NCBI GenBank assembly: GCA_947176285.1 | Contig: CAMWQF010000100.1 | Location: 1 to 9,066, forward strand | Length of the DNA stretch: 9,066 nucleotides | Direction: 5' to 3' | Origin: an uncultured Porphyromonadaceae bacterium | GTDB taxonomy: Bacteria; Bacteroidota; Bacteroidia; Bacteroidales; Muribaculaceae | Shown here: positions 1 through 6,379 of the stretch, one piece after another | How positions within the stretch are numbered: the stretch's first letter is position 1 | Layout: each line of letters begins with the position of its first letter | Translations under genes and position numbers: made by a program | Notes under the pieces: generated by a model | Seen by the model: only the letters and a program-made list of their open reading frames with translations | What the model was told of the DNA's origin: nothing | Databases searched by the model: none

Positions 1-4
1 TCTA

Positions 5-1087
5 TTAGCGGTCGATTGCTTGGAGGAGGTCCGGGACAAAATCGTAGCCAAAATTTGTCTCAAGCATGTTTACTCCAATGGGGATATAAAAGATATGAGA
101 CATAAGTTCATGGGGGAAGTATGGATTGTGGCATATGCGCATCGCATCTTTCTCCGTAGTGATGAGATATTTATTCTTTCCTGAAGCGGCATTAAATTTT
201 GTCAGAATTTCATTGAGGTCAGATTTCTTAAAATCATGATGATCCGGGAAATGCAACACTCGTTTCTTGAAAGGATACTGGCGGAAATGATTTACGAAAG
301 GTCTTGGATTAGCAATTCCTGTGAGCAGAAGTACTGTATCTTCTGCGGTGATATCAGTAATAAGAACGCGCTTCAAGCACTCGTCAGGGAAAACCGGGAT
401 TAGACCGCCATAATCAAACGATGAGAAATATAGTTTCTGGTAAGGCATGAGGTTGAGATGCTTGGAAACAATCCTCATATCGAGAGCAGAGATAGTAGAT
501 GGACACTTAGTAGTGATCACCATATCAGCACGATCAATGGCACGGACACTCTCTCGCAATCTACCCAAAGGAAGAATATTATCTGCGTAAATGGGGCGAG
601 AATAATCCATCAACATAATATTCAACTTCGGCTTTATATAGCGATGTTGAAATGAATCGTCGAGCACAATGAGGTCAAGATTAGGAAATTCCTTAATCAG
701 CTGACGTACGCCTTTCACACGGCTTTCACAAACTGCCACTTTAACAGTACCTCCAAACTTTTCATAAATCTGAAGAGGTTCGTCGCCAATGCTGTCGGGA
801 GTGCTTTTGGCAGAAGCAATTATGAACCCCTTGGTCTTACGCTTATATCCTCGGCTAAGAACAGCAATATTTCTCTTATACCGAAGGCATTCGAGAATAT
901 ACTCTACATGGGGGGTTTTGCCAGTGCCGCCCACAGTAATATTGCCTACACCCACTACCGGCACATCGAAAGAAACCTCCTTAAATATACCCCAATCAAA
1001 GAACTTATTGCGCAAGTGGACTCCTAAGCCATAAAGCCATGACAAAGGAGTGAGTACGTATTTCAGAGATTTTTCGAGCTTGGTCAT
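5..1087 (-). CDS. lpxK: Tetraacyldisaccharide 4'-kinase (lipid A biosynthesis)
   Basis: LpxK transfers the gamma-phosphate of ATP to the 4' position of the tetraacyldisaccharide-1-phosphate precursor, giving lipid IVA on the inner face of the inner membrane. The 360-residue protein is complete, slightly longer than the roughly 330 residues of the E. coli enzyme. Residues about 8-30 form a hydrophobic/amphipathic N-terminal segment expected to sit at the membrane. The P-loop GNITVGGTGKTP lies at 48-59, a GDEP motif with a likely catalytic Asp102 at 101-104, and the Walker-B-like DDSFQH at 143-148 (DDGFQH in many homologues). LPLGRLRE (172-179) and TTEKDA (310-315) are further family signatures. 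The ATG at 1087 is 12 bp after the sppA stop, so the two genes are almost certainly co-transcribed. There is no visible Shine-Dalgarno sequence. The TAA stop is at 5-7, so whatever follows lies outside the window. Confidence 0.96.
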   Translation of the reverse strand: MTKLEKSLKYVLTPLSWLYGLGVHLRNKFFDWGIFKEVSFDVPVVGVGNITVGGTGKTPHVEYILECLRYKRNIAVLSRGYKRKTKGFIIASAKSTPDSIGDEPLQIYEKFGGTVKVAVCESRVKGVRQLIKEFPNLDLIVLDDSFQHRYIKPKLNIMLMDYSRPIYADNILPLGRLRESVRAIDRADMVITTKCPSTISALDMRIVSKHLNLMPYQKLYFSSFDYGGLIPVFPDECLKRVLITDITAEDTVLLLTGIANPRPFVNHFRQYPFKKRVLHFPDHHDFKKSDLNEILTKFNAASGKNKYLITTEKDAMRICHNPYFPHELMSHIFYIPIGVNMLETNFGYDFVPDLLQAIDR

Positions 1088-1099
1088 AGGGTTTGATTG

Positions 1100-2896
1100 T
1101 TAATTGAAGCGGAGATACATAGGAGGCATCAAGGCTTGCCATGGGGAGCGACGCAAGAGACGAGCAGACTCATTGACAAGAATTGATTCCGGATTTTCAC
1201 CGGCAATCTTGGAAATTTCTTGATTAAGTTGGTCGAAGCCTTGAGAACGCAGAATATCCCACATATCCGGTTTGTATTTAGGATATACAGCCACTCCATA
1301 TTTATCGGCTTTTAAGCCCGCTTTCGAAGCAGCATAAAGAACAGCATCATCGAGAGATCCGAGTTGATCGACAAGTTTCAGCGATTTAGCTTGTGCAGCA
1401 TCATAGACACGCCCTTCAGCAATCTGACGCACACGTGATTCTTTCAAATTTCTTCCTTTAGCGACGCGCTTGACAAATCTGGAATACCCATCGTTGATAT
1501 AGTCTTGAAGCACCTCGAGTTGCTGCGGAGTAGGATCATAGAAAAGAGAAATGTCTTTCCCCGGATTTGTAGATACAGTCTGAGGAGTGATGCCAAGTTT
1601 CTTCACGAGGCCTTCAGCAGAAGGGAAAAGTCCAAAAATACCGATAGATCCGGTGATAGTCAGAGGGTCGGCATAAATCTTGTCGGCAGTGCAAGAAATC
1701 CAGTATCCGCCTGAAGCAGCATAATCACCCATGGAAACAATGAATGGTTTTCCTTTCGACTTGAAATAGTCGAGAGCCTCACCTATCTGCTCACTTCCGA
1801 AAACTGAACCACCAGGGGAGTTTACACGAAGCACAAGAGCCTTTACGTTGTCATCATCAGCAAGTTGAGTGATTTGTGGAACAAGCCTATAGCAGTCGAT
1901 ACCACTTTTAGAATATTCCTGAATTTCACCGGTAGCATACAAGACAGCGACGCGATTTTTGTTATTATAATCTTTACCCCAATCGGAATTTTCGGCAAGA
2001 GTCTCGGGAGTATAGTAATCCACGTCATTTCCTTTTTTGCCTACAAGGTTTCCAATGATATCATCCATCTGACGCTCATAAGCAAGGCGATCGACAAAAC
2101 CTTGCTTTAGAACATATGAGGATGGCTTGAATACTATAAAATCATTTGCAGCCTTATTCAGAGAACTATCATTCAGAGATTTTCTCCCTTTTGCCACTGC
2201 TTTCCCTATATAACTCCACATATTTCCATAGAGAGTGTCGAGCTGAGCACGAGCAGGGTCACTCATGCTGTTTGAAATATAAGGTTCGGCAGCAGACTTG
2301 AAAGTTCCAACTTTCACAAGAGTCATCTTCACACCAATTTTGTCAAGGAAATCTTTATAGAATAATGTGGTGCCACCGAGACCGGAAACTTCCAACATAC
2401 CTCCGGGATTCAGGAAAAGGCTATCGGCTTGAGAAGCCACGAAATAGTCGCCCATTGTCATAGCGTCGGCATAGGCATACACCTTTTTGCCACTTTTCTT
2501 GAAATCAGCCACAGCCTGACGCAGTGCGTTAAGAGTAGCCGGAGATGCAGAAGGATGTCCGCATTTAATATACATCGCCACAATATCCTTTGAATCCTTA
2601 CCCTCACGAATACCATTTAGAAGGACATTAAGAGCAGAGGGAGTATCCTTGTCACCACCCATAGCCAACGACATAAAGTCGAACTGACCTGATTCGGGAG
2701 TTTCCACAATAGTGCCGGTGAGATCAAGCACCAACACAGACTTAGAGGATGTTTTAGTAGACGTCTTTTCATCATCACCGCCAAAGCGGGCTATCACTCC
2801 AATTACAGCGAAGAAAGCTACGATACTGAAGAGACCGATGGCAATCCATGCTCCTACAAAAGAGGACAGGAGATTAAGGAAAAATTTTTTTAACAT
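1100..2896 (-). CDS. sppA: Signal peptide peptidase SppA, 67K double-domain type
   Basis: SppA is a membrane-anchored serine protease with a Ser/Lys dyad that degrades signal peptides left in the membrane after secretion. The 598-residue length matches the long, two-domain class (E. coli about 618) rather than the short Bacillus form. Residues about 8-37 form one hydrophobic transmembrane segment. The N-terminal half carries the expected catalytic lysine, Lys200 in GTFKSAAEPY. The C-terminal half carries the nucleophile, Ser395 in GDYAASGGYW, preceded by RVNSPGGSV (357-365), the usual oxyanion-side motif. Both halves have the crotonase-like/ClpP-like fold pattern, and TITGSIGIFG (413-422) is another conserved stretch. 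Both catalytic residues are present, so the enzyme should be active. The ATG at 2896 gives MLKKFF, a short basic N-terminus directly before the membrane helix. It follows glmM after 36 bp and precedes lpxK by 12 bp. Confidence 0.96.
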   Translation of the reverse strand: MLKKFFLNLLSSFVGAWIAIGLFSIVAFFAVIGVIARFGGDDEKTSTKTSSKSVLVLDLTGTIVETPESGQFDFMSLAMGGDKDTPSALNVLLNGIREGKDSKDIVAMYIKCGHPSASPATLNALRQAVADFKKSGKKVYAYADAMTMGDYFVASQADSLFLNPGGMLEVSGLGGTTLFYKDFLDKIGVKMTLVKVGTFKSAAEPYISNSMSDPARAQLDTLYGNMWSYIGKAVAKGRKSLNDSSLNKAANDFIVFKPSSYVLKQGFVDRLAYERQMDDIIGNLVGKKGNDVDYYTPETLAENSDWGKDYNNKNRVAVLYATGEIQEYSKSGIDCYRLVPQITQLADDDNVKALVLRVNSPGGSVFGSEQIGEALDYFKSKGKPFIVSMGDYAASGGYWISCTADKIYADPLTITGSIGIFGLFPSAEGLVKKLGITPQTVSTNPGKDISLFYDPTPQQLEVLQDYINDGYSRFVKRVAKGRNLKESRVRQIAEGRVYDAAQAKSLKLVDQLGSLDDAVLYAASKAGLKADKYGVAVYPKYKPDMWDILRSQGFDQLNQEISKIAGENPESILVNESARLLRRSPWQALMPPMYLRFN

Positions 2897-2932
2897 TATT
2901 CTAATTTAGAATTTAGAATTGACAATATCTAT
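2897..2932 (-). repeat. glmM-sppA spacer with tandem heptamer and small palindrome
   Basis: This 36-bp A/T-rich gap contains TTTAGAA twice in tandem (2905-2911 and 2912-2918). The first copy is also the right arm of a perfect 6-bp inverted repeat, TTCTAA-T-TTAGAA (2899-2911). The loop would be too small for a full 6-bp stem, but a 5-bp stem with a 3-base loop is possible. The stem is all weak pairs bar one G-C and has no following T-run, so it is unlikely to be a terminator. It sits directly upstream of the sppA start and also forms its translation-initiation leader. I see no promoter box here. Confidence 0.5.
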
Positions 2933-4315
2933 TTAGAGGGATGCTATAACTGCTTTTATTTCTTCTGCGAGAGATTCAGCCTTTTCCATAGTCTCAGCTT
3001 CGCTGTAAATACGGATGATCGGCTCGGTATTAGATTTACGAAGATGAACCCAAGACTCCGGGAAATCAATCTTCACACCGTCGATATCTGTAATCTCGCA
3101 ACCCGCAAACTTATCCTTGACAGCAAGCAGAATAGCATCTACATCGATGTCGGGAGTAAGCTGTATCTTATTTTTTGCTATCTGATAAGGAGGATATGTC
3201 TTCTTCAGTTCGCTGACTTTCTTTCCTGACTTGGCAAGAAGGGTGAGGAATATGGCAACCCCTACGAGTGCATCACGACCATAATGAAGTTCGGGATAAA
3301 TCACCCCTCCATTGCCTTCGCCGCCGATTACTGCACCAGTCTCTTTCATCTTAGCCACTACATTTACTTCACCCACAGCAGCCGCATTATATTCACAACC
3401 ATGACGGCGTGTCACATCGAGAAGCGCACGTGAACTACTTAGGTTGGAGACAGTTGAACCCGGGGTGTGAGAAAGGATATAATCGGCAACAGCCACAAGA
3501 GTATATTCCTCTACGAACATTTCTCCATTTTCCATCACTATAGCAAGACGGTCAACATCGGGATCTACAACGAATCCTACATCAGCCTTGCCACTCTTCA
3601 TAAGGTCTGCAATCTGAGTCAGATTCTCCGGAATAGGTTCAGGAGTGTGAGCGAAATGTCCATTAGGTTCGCAATTCAGTTCAACTACATTCTTAACCCC
3701 AAGAGCCTTAAGCAAGCGAGGTATCACAATGCCACCAACAGAGTTAACTGCATCCACAGCCACAGTGAAATCTGCTTTTGCTATTGCATCCAAATCTACG
3801 AGTTTCAAGGCTTTCACCATCTCAATATGTCGTTCACCCCAAGTATTATTAACATACTCATCACCGAGATCCATCACATCGGCAAAAGTGAAATCTTCTT
3901 CTTCAGCAATTCTAATCACTTCTTTTCCTGCAGCATCGGTAAGGAACTCGCCATTGCGGTCAAGGAGTTTGAGGGCATTCCACTGTATAGGATTATGGCT
4001 TGCAGTAAGAATGACACCACCATCGGCATTTTCGCCGACCACTGCAAGTTCAGTAGTAGGAGTGGTGGCGAGATCAATGTTGATAACATCGAAACCCATA
4101 GCCATAAGAGTACCAATTACAAGATGGGAAACCATAGGACCAGAGATTCGGGCATCGCGGCCTACAACAATCTTACCTGCCTTACCATTATTTTCATTTT
4201 TAATAAACTGAGCGTAAGCAGCGGTGAACTTCACGATATCGACACCTCCGAGGCCTTCGCCAGTGCGTCCACCTATAGTGCCGCGTATGCCGGAGATAGA
4301 TTTAATGAGACTCAT
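2933..4315 (-). CDS. glmM: Phosphoglucosamine mutase (alpha-D-phosphohexomutase family)
   Basis: This enzyme most likely interconverts glucosamine-6-phosphate and glucosamine-1-phosphate, the step before UDP-GlcNAc, which supplies peptidoglycan and lipid A. The 460 residues contain all four active-site elements of the phosphohexomutase superfamily in order. These are TASHNP (104-109) with phosphoserine Ser106, the metal-binding DPDVDR (Asp251, Asp253, Asp255), the sugar-binding loop GEGNG (332-336), and the phosphate-binding RKSNTEP (426-432). Typical bacterial GlmM has GEQSGH in the sugar loop and about 445 residues. The GEGNG form and slightly longer length resemble the archaeal/Bacteroidetes branch, so phosphomannomutase or phosphoglucomutase activity cannot be excluded from sequence. 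The start is ATG at 4315 (MSLIKSISGIRGT, the usual family N-terminus). The gene lies between the lipoprotein gene (65 bp upstream) and sppA (36 bp downstream), all in one direction. Confidence 0.9.
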   Translation of the reverse strand: MSLIKSISGIRGTIGGRTGEGLGGVDIVKFTAAYAQFIKNENNGKAGKIVVGRDARISGPMVSHLVIGTLMAMGFDVINIDLATTPTTELAVVGENADGGVILTASHNPIQWNALKLLDRNGEFLTDAAGKEVIRIAEEEDFTFADVMDLGDEYVNNTWGERHIEMVKALKLVDLDAIAKADFTVAVDAVNSVGGIVIPRLLKALGVKNVVELNCEPNGHFAHTPEPIPENLTQIADLMKSGKADVGFVVDPDVDRLAIVMENGEMFVEEYTLVAVADYILSHTPGSTVSNLSSSRALLDVTRRHGCEYNAAAVGEVNVVAKMKETGAVIGGEGNGGVIYPELHYGRDALVGVAIFLTLLAKSGKKVSELKKTYPPYQIAKNKIQLTPDIDVDAILLAVKDKFAGCEITDIDGVKIDFPESWVHLRKSNTEPIIRIYSEAETMEKAESLAEEIKAVIASL

Positions 4316-4325
4316 ATTGTATATG

Positions 4326-4365
4326 GTTTAAGAGTTTAATCGTTTAGTTGTTTAATCTTTTAGTA
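4326..4365. repeat. Five degenerate 8-bp tandem units upstream of glmM
   Basis: Read on the plus strand, five consecutive octamers are GTTTAAGA, GTTTAATC, GTTTAGTT, GTTTAATC and TTTTAGTA. The second and fourth are identical and the core xTTTAr is kept in all five. The array fills most of the 65-bp spacer between the lipoprotein gene stop (4381) and the glmM start (4315), ending about 10 bp before the glmM ATG. On the coding (minus) strand it is A-rich (units ending TTAAAC or CTAAAC) and would lie in the untranslated leader of glmM. No TAnnTTTG promoter box is visible in this gap. Confidence 0.6.
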
Positions 4366-4380
4366 TATTGGGAATTATTG

Positions 4381-4971
4381 TCAGTATTCCGCCTTGAAAT
4401 AGCGAACATTAACAAGGTAGGGTATACAAGTCGTATTGTCTACCGAAAAACCGTAGTAAGATTTGAGAAGAATATTTACTTCTGAATTATATCCAAGATA
4501 TGACACAGGCACTTGCATACCGGAACCGAACTCTGAAGAAACGGAAACCCGATAATTGTTGAAGATGAAATAAGTGGAAGTGGTATTCCATAGATCATCT
4601 TGATTGCTGTTGGAATAAGGAACATCGAGGGTATTGCTCTTATACATTAAATCGATATCGTAGCGCGTAAAAGTGAAATATACCTGATCGCCAGTGTGAG
4701 GAATGTCACGGTCTCCCTTTTTATTAGACTTTATCACCTGCATATAAACATAACCGTCATCGTCCATGCGATAGAAAGGGGCATCCGGACCCTCTTCAAA
4801 AACACTATCAGACGGAATCTCATTGCACACAGTGTGCTGGGCGAGAAACCAGTTGCTGACCTTCTGTTCATTTTTCAGAAGGTCGGAATAGCTTTGGGTC
4901 TTAGAGCAAGATGCTGATAAGAGCAACAAGAACAAAACTAAAGAAAAAGAATATTTCATTTTGAGATTCAT
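4381..4971 (-). CDS. DUF4827-like lipoprotein, FKBP-like, function unknown
   Basis: This 196-residue exported lipoprotein has no established function. MNLKMKYSF is followed by a Leu-rich hydrophobic stretch and a lipobox L-S-A-S-C with Cys22 as the lipidated residue. The residues after Cys (SKTQ) lack the acidic surface-export signal of Bacteroides lipoproteins, which suggests a periplasm-facing location. HTGDQVYFTFTRYDI (92-106) and the C-terminal SEVNILLKSYYGF (163-175) then IPYLVNVRYF (183-192) recall the strand pattern of FKBP domains and the Bacteroidales family DUF4827; this assignment is from memory of the family. The frame stays open upstream to a TTG at 5010, but that start would bury the signal peptide behind a polar extension. 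I chose ATG 4971; ATG 4959 is equally compatible with the signal peptide. Position after nrnA and before glmM suggests co-transcription, not a shared role. Confidence 0.8.
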   Translation of the reverse strand: MNLKMKYSFSLVLFLLLLSASCSKTQSYSDLLKNEQKVSNWFLAQHTVCNEIPSDSVFEEGPDAPFYRMDDDGYVYMQVIKSNKKGDRDIPHTGDQVYFTFTRYDIDLMYKSNTLDVPYSNSNQDDLWNTTSTYFIFNNYRVSVSSEFGSGMQVPVSYLGYNSEVNILLKSYYGFSVDNTTCIPYLVNVRYFKAEY

Positions 4972-5058
4972 ATTATTTATGGTTTTGATGTTTGATGAAT
5001 TAAAAGACAAAAACGCCTACAAGAAATTTAAATCTTTCATCACTTCATCCAATATTTA

Positions 5059-6114
5059 TTATGTATTAAAGTAATCGAGTTTTTCAGTACGTCCTTTAAG
5101 ATATTGCGAATATTTAGGGATAGCATCCAGTAGAAGTTTTCGGCACTCTTCAAGCGAACCGTGGAATTCGGCACCGGCAGCCATAACATGTCCGCCACCT
5201 CCAAAAATTTCCTTGCATATCAGATTGACAGGGAAGTCCATCACACTGCGAGCGGACACTTTAATACAATCTGAATCTTCACGAAGAAAGAAACTGAAAG
5301 TGATGCCTCTTATTTCAGTAGGACGATTTACAAGACCTTCCGTGTCACCTTTCTCGTAGTGAAAGCGTTCGCATTCCTCCTTATTAAGGCAAATAATAGA
5401 GCCATGATATTCAGGAAGAACCTCCATCTTATTAGATATTGCATAGGCTTCGAGCATCAGAGCACCATAGCTTTTCTCAAGCAAGGAAAGCCGGACAATT
5501 CGATTTTTATCACACCCTTTTTCAAGAAGTCGCTGCAAAATCTCATATATATCGGGGCTCTTGCAATTGACAGTAAAATTCTTAGTGTCGGTGATCATAC
5601 CGGTGAGAATGCATGTTGCAGCCTCTGTAGTCATTTCAGTGTATAATCCTAAATCTGCCAAAATTCTAAAAGAGAGTTCACAAGTGCTCGACATATCCGG
5701 GAAAGAGAAAATGATGTCGGCAAATGGAGCCGGATCAACATGATGATCTACAAGCACTTTAGGACACTCAGCAAGATCAAGCAAAGACTGCATTCGGTCG
5801 AGACGTGAAGGCTGATTGAAATCGCAACAGATCACCAGGTCGGCATTGCGGAAAAGCATTTCGCAATATTCCTCATGACGAGTGAAAACCGCCATCCTGT
5901 CAAACCCCGGAAGGAATGACAGTGAACGTGGAGCATTGTCAGGAATTACAACGGCAACAGACTTTCCAAGAGATTCAAGGACATGCATCCAACCGAGAGT
6001 GCTTCCGATAGCATCGCCATCAGGCCTGACATGGCACGTAAGCACGATTGACGACACCTCGTCAAGAAGCTTCTCAAGTTTATCTATTTTTCTTGTATCT
6101 AATATCTTATCCAT
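5059..6114 (-). CDS. nrnA: DHH/DHHA1 phosphoesterase, NrnA-like oligoribonuclease / pAp phosphatase
   Basis: This is a Mn-dependent DHH-family phosphoesterase. NrnA enzymes degrade very short RNAs (nanoRNA) to mononucleotides and remove the 3'-phosphate of pAp, the by-product of sulfate assimilation and CoA transfer. The 351-residue protein is of normal length for single-subunit NrnA (about 310-350). The metal-binding motifs are complete: HVRPDGDAIG (His28, Asp32, Asp34), ICCDFN (Asp98), VDHH (Asp123, His124, His125) and ITDTKNF (Asp176). The C-terminal DHHA1 domain carries the substrate-binding glycine loop GGGGHVMAAG (305-314). There is no transmembrane or PAS/GGDEF part, so it is not a GdpP-type cyclic-di-AMP phosphodiesterase. 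A minor role on linear dinucleotides such as pApA is still possible. The start is ATG 6114, the first in frame. It is the first gene of the minus-strand run, behind the promoter box at 6201-6208. Confidence 0.92.
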   Translation of the reverse strand: MDKILDTRKIDKLEKLLDEVSSIVLTCHVRPDGDAIGSTLGWMHVLESLGKSVAVVIPDNAPRSLSFLPGFDRMAVFTRHEEYCEMLFRNADLVICCDFNQPSRLDRMQSLLDLAECPKVLVDHHVDPAPFADIIFSFPDMSSTCELSFRILADLGLYTEMTTEAATCILTGMITDTKNFTVNCKSPDIYEILQRLLEKGCDKNRIVRLSLLEKSYGALMLEAYAISNKMEVLPEYHGSIICLNKEECERFHYEKGDTEGLVNRPTEIRGITFSFFLREDSDCIKVSARSVMDFPVNLICKEIFGGGGHVMAAGAEFHGSLEECRKLLLDAIPKYSQYLKGRTEKLDYFNT

Positions 6115-6200
6115 TAAATATCAACTACTTACTATCAATACAAAATAAAAATTGAGATGCAATATATAAAAAATTGCCTGCATCGATAGATTTCAAAAGG

Positions 6201-6208
6201 CAAAGATA
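6201..6208 (-). promoter_or_regulatory. Putative -7 box for the nrnA transcription unit
   Basis: On the minus strand the sequence reads TATCTTTG, an exact match to the Bacteroidetes primary sigma factor -7 consensus TAnnTTTG. Transcription would start near 6193-6196, giving an nrnA leader of about 80 nt. A -33 TTTG at the usual 19-21 bp spacing is not present; the nearest minus-strand TTTG (6221-6224) is only 12 bp away. The call therefore rests on the -7 box and its position before the first gene of the run. Confidence 0.5.
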
Positions 6209-6231
6209 GCAAAAAATTTCCAAATTTTTAG

Positions 6232-6239
6232 TAATTTTG
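6232..6239 (+). promoter_or_regulatory. Putative -7 box for mazG
   Basis: The plus strand reads TAATTTTG, an exact TAnnTTTG match, followed by CAG. A start near 6246 would give a leader of roughly 130 nt before the mazG ATG at 6380, containing the GC hairpin at 6264-6285. No TTTG is seen 19-21 bp upstream, so only the -7 element is supported. A/T-rich intergenic DNA makes chance matches fairly likely. Confidence 0.45.
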
Positions 6240-6263
6240 CAGTAGAATTTTTAAATTCGGTAA

Positions 6264-6285
6264 GCCCCCTGCCCCCCAAAGGGGG
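6264..6285 (+). repeat. C-run/G-run hairpin in mazG leader
   Basis: Two C-runs (6265-6269 and 6272-6277, separated by TG) are followed by AAA and a G-run (6281-6285). CCCCC-AAA-GGGGG (6273-6285) can form a 5-bp all-GC stem with a 3-base loop. No T-run follows, so it is not a typical intrinsic terminator. The left part matches, in inverted orientation, the G-rich block after mazG (11 of 12 bases). It stands out sharply from the A/T-rich surroundings and may belong to a dispersed intergenic repeat family. Confidence 0.55.
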
Positions 6286-6379
6286 AGAGCAGAAATGACT
6301 TATGGAGCAGTTTCCGGACTAAGGAATTCAGAATCAAGATAGAAATAGATTGAAATTTGAATTAATAAGAATAAAAAAT

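Larger units (their letters stand above)
6115..6379. other. Divergent intergenic regulatory region nrnA / mazG
   Basis: This 265-bp region separates two divergently transcribed genes. From left to right it holds the A/T-rich nrnA leader (about 6115-6195), two oppositely oriented -7-like boxes (6201-6208 minus, 6232-6239 plus), a C-run/G-run hairpin (6264-6285), and an A-rich stretch leading into the mazG ATG. A 15-codon ATG frame (6295-6342) lies in the mazG leader, but I do not call it a gene. Nothing in the region resembles a known riboswitch or tRNA. Confidence 0.7.

Noticed and set aside
3467..4339. A 290-codon open frame on the plus strand opposite glmM, plus a 160-codon one (3729-4211)
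   Set aside because: Both lie entirely antisense to a complete glmM with all active-site motifs. Their translations have no recognisable domain and are typical shadow frames of a codon-biased gene.
4972..5010. Upstream extension of the lipoprotein gene to a TTG start
   Set aside because: It adds 13 polar residues before a standard lipoprotein signal peptide. The ATG starts at 4971 or 4959 place the signal at the N-terminus.
5059..6114. Cyclic-di-AMP phosphodiesterase (GdpP/DhhP-type) signalling role for the DHH protein
   Set aside because: It has no membrane, PAS or GGDEF part, and its length and motifs fit NrnA; a DhhP-like activity cannot be ruled out but has no specific support.
6264..6290. 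Intrinsic terminator at the C-run/G-run hairpin
   Set aside because: No T-run follows on either strand, and there is no gene ending just upstream on the plus strand; nrnA and mazG diverge here.
6350..6379. Upstream TTG start for mazG
   Set aside because: The added ten residues do not match the family N-terminus, while MHTREEKLEAF from ATG 6380 does.
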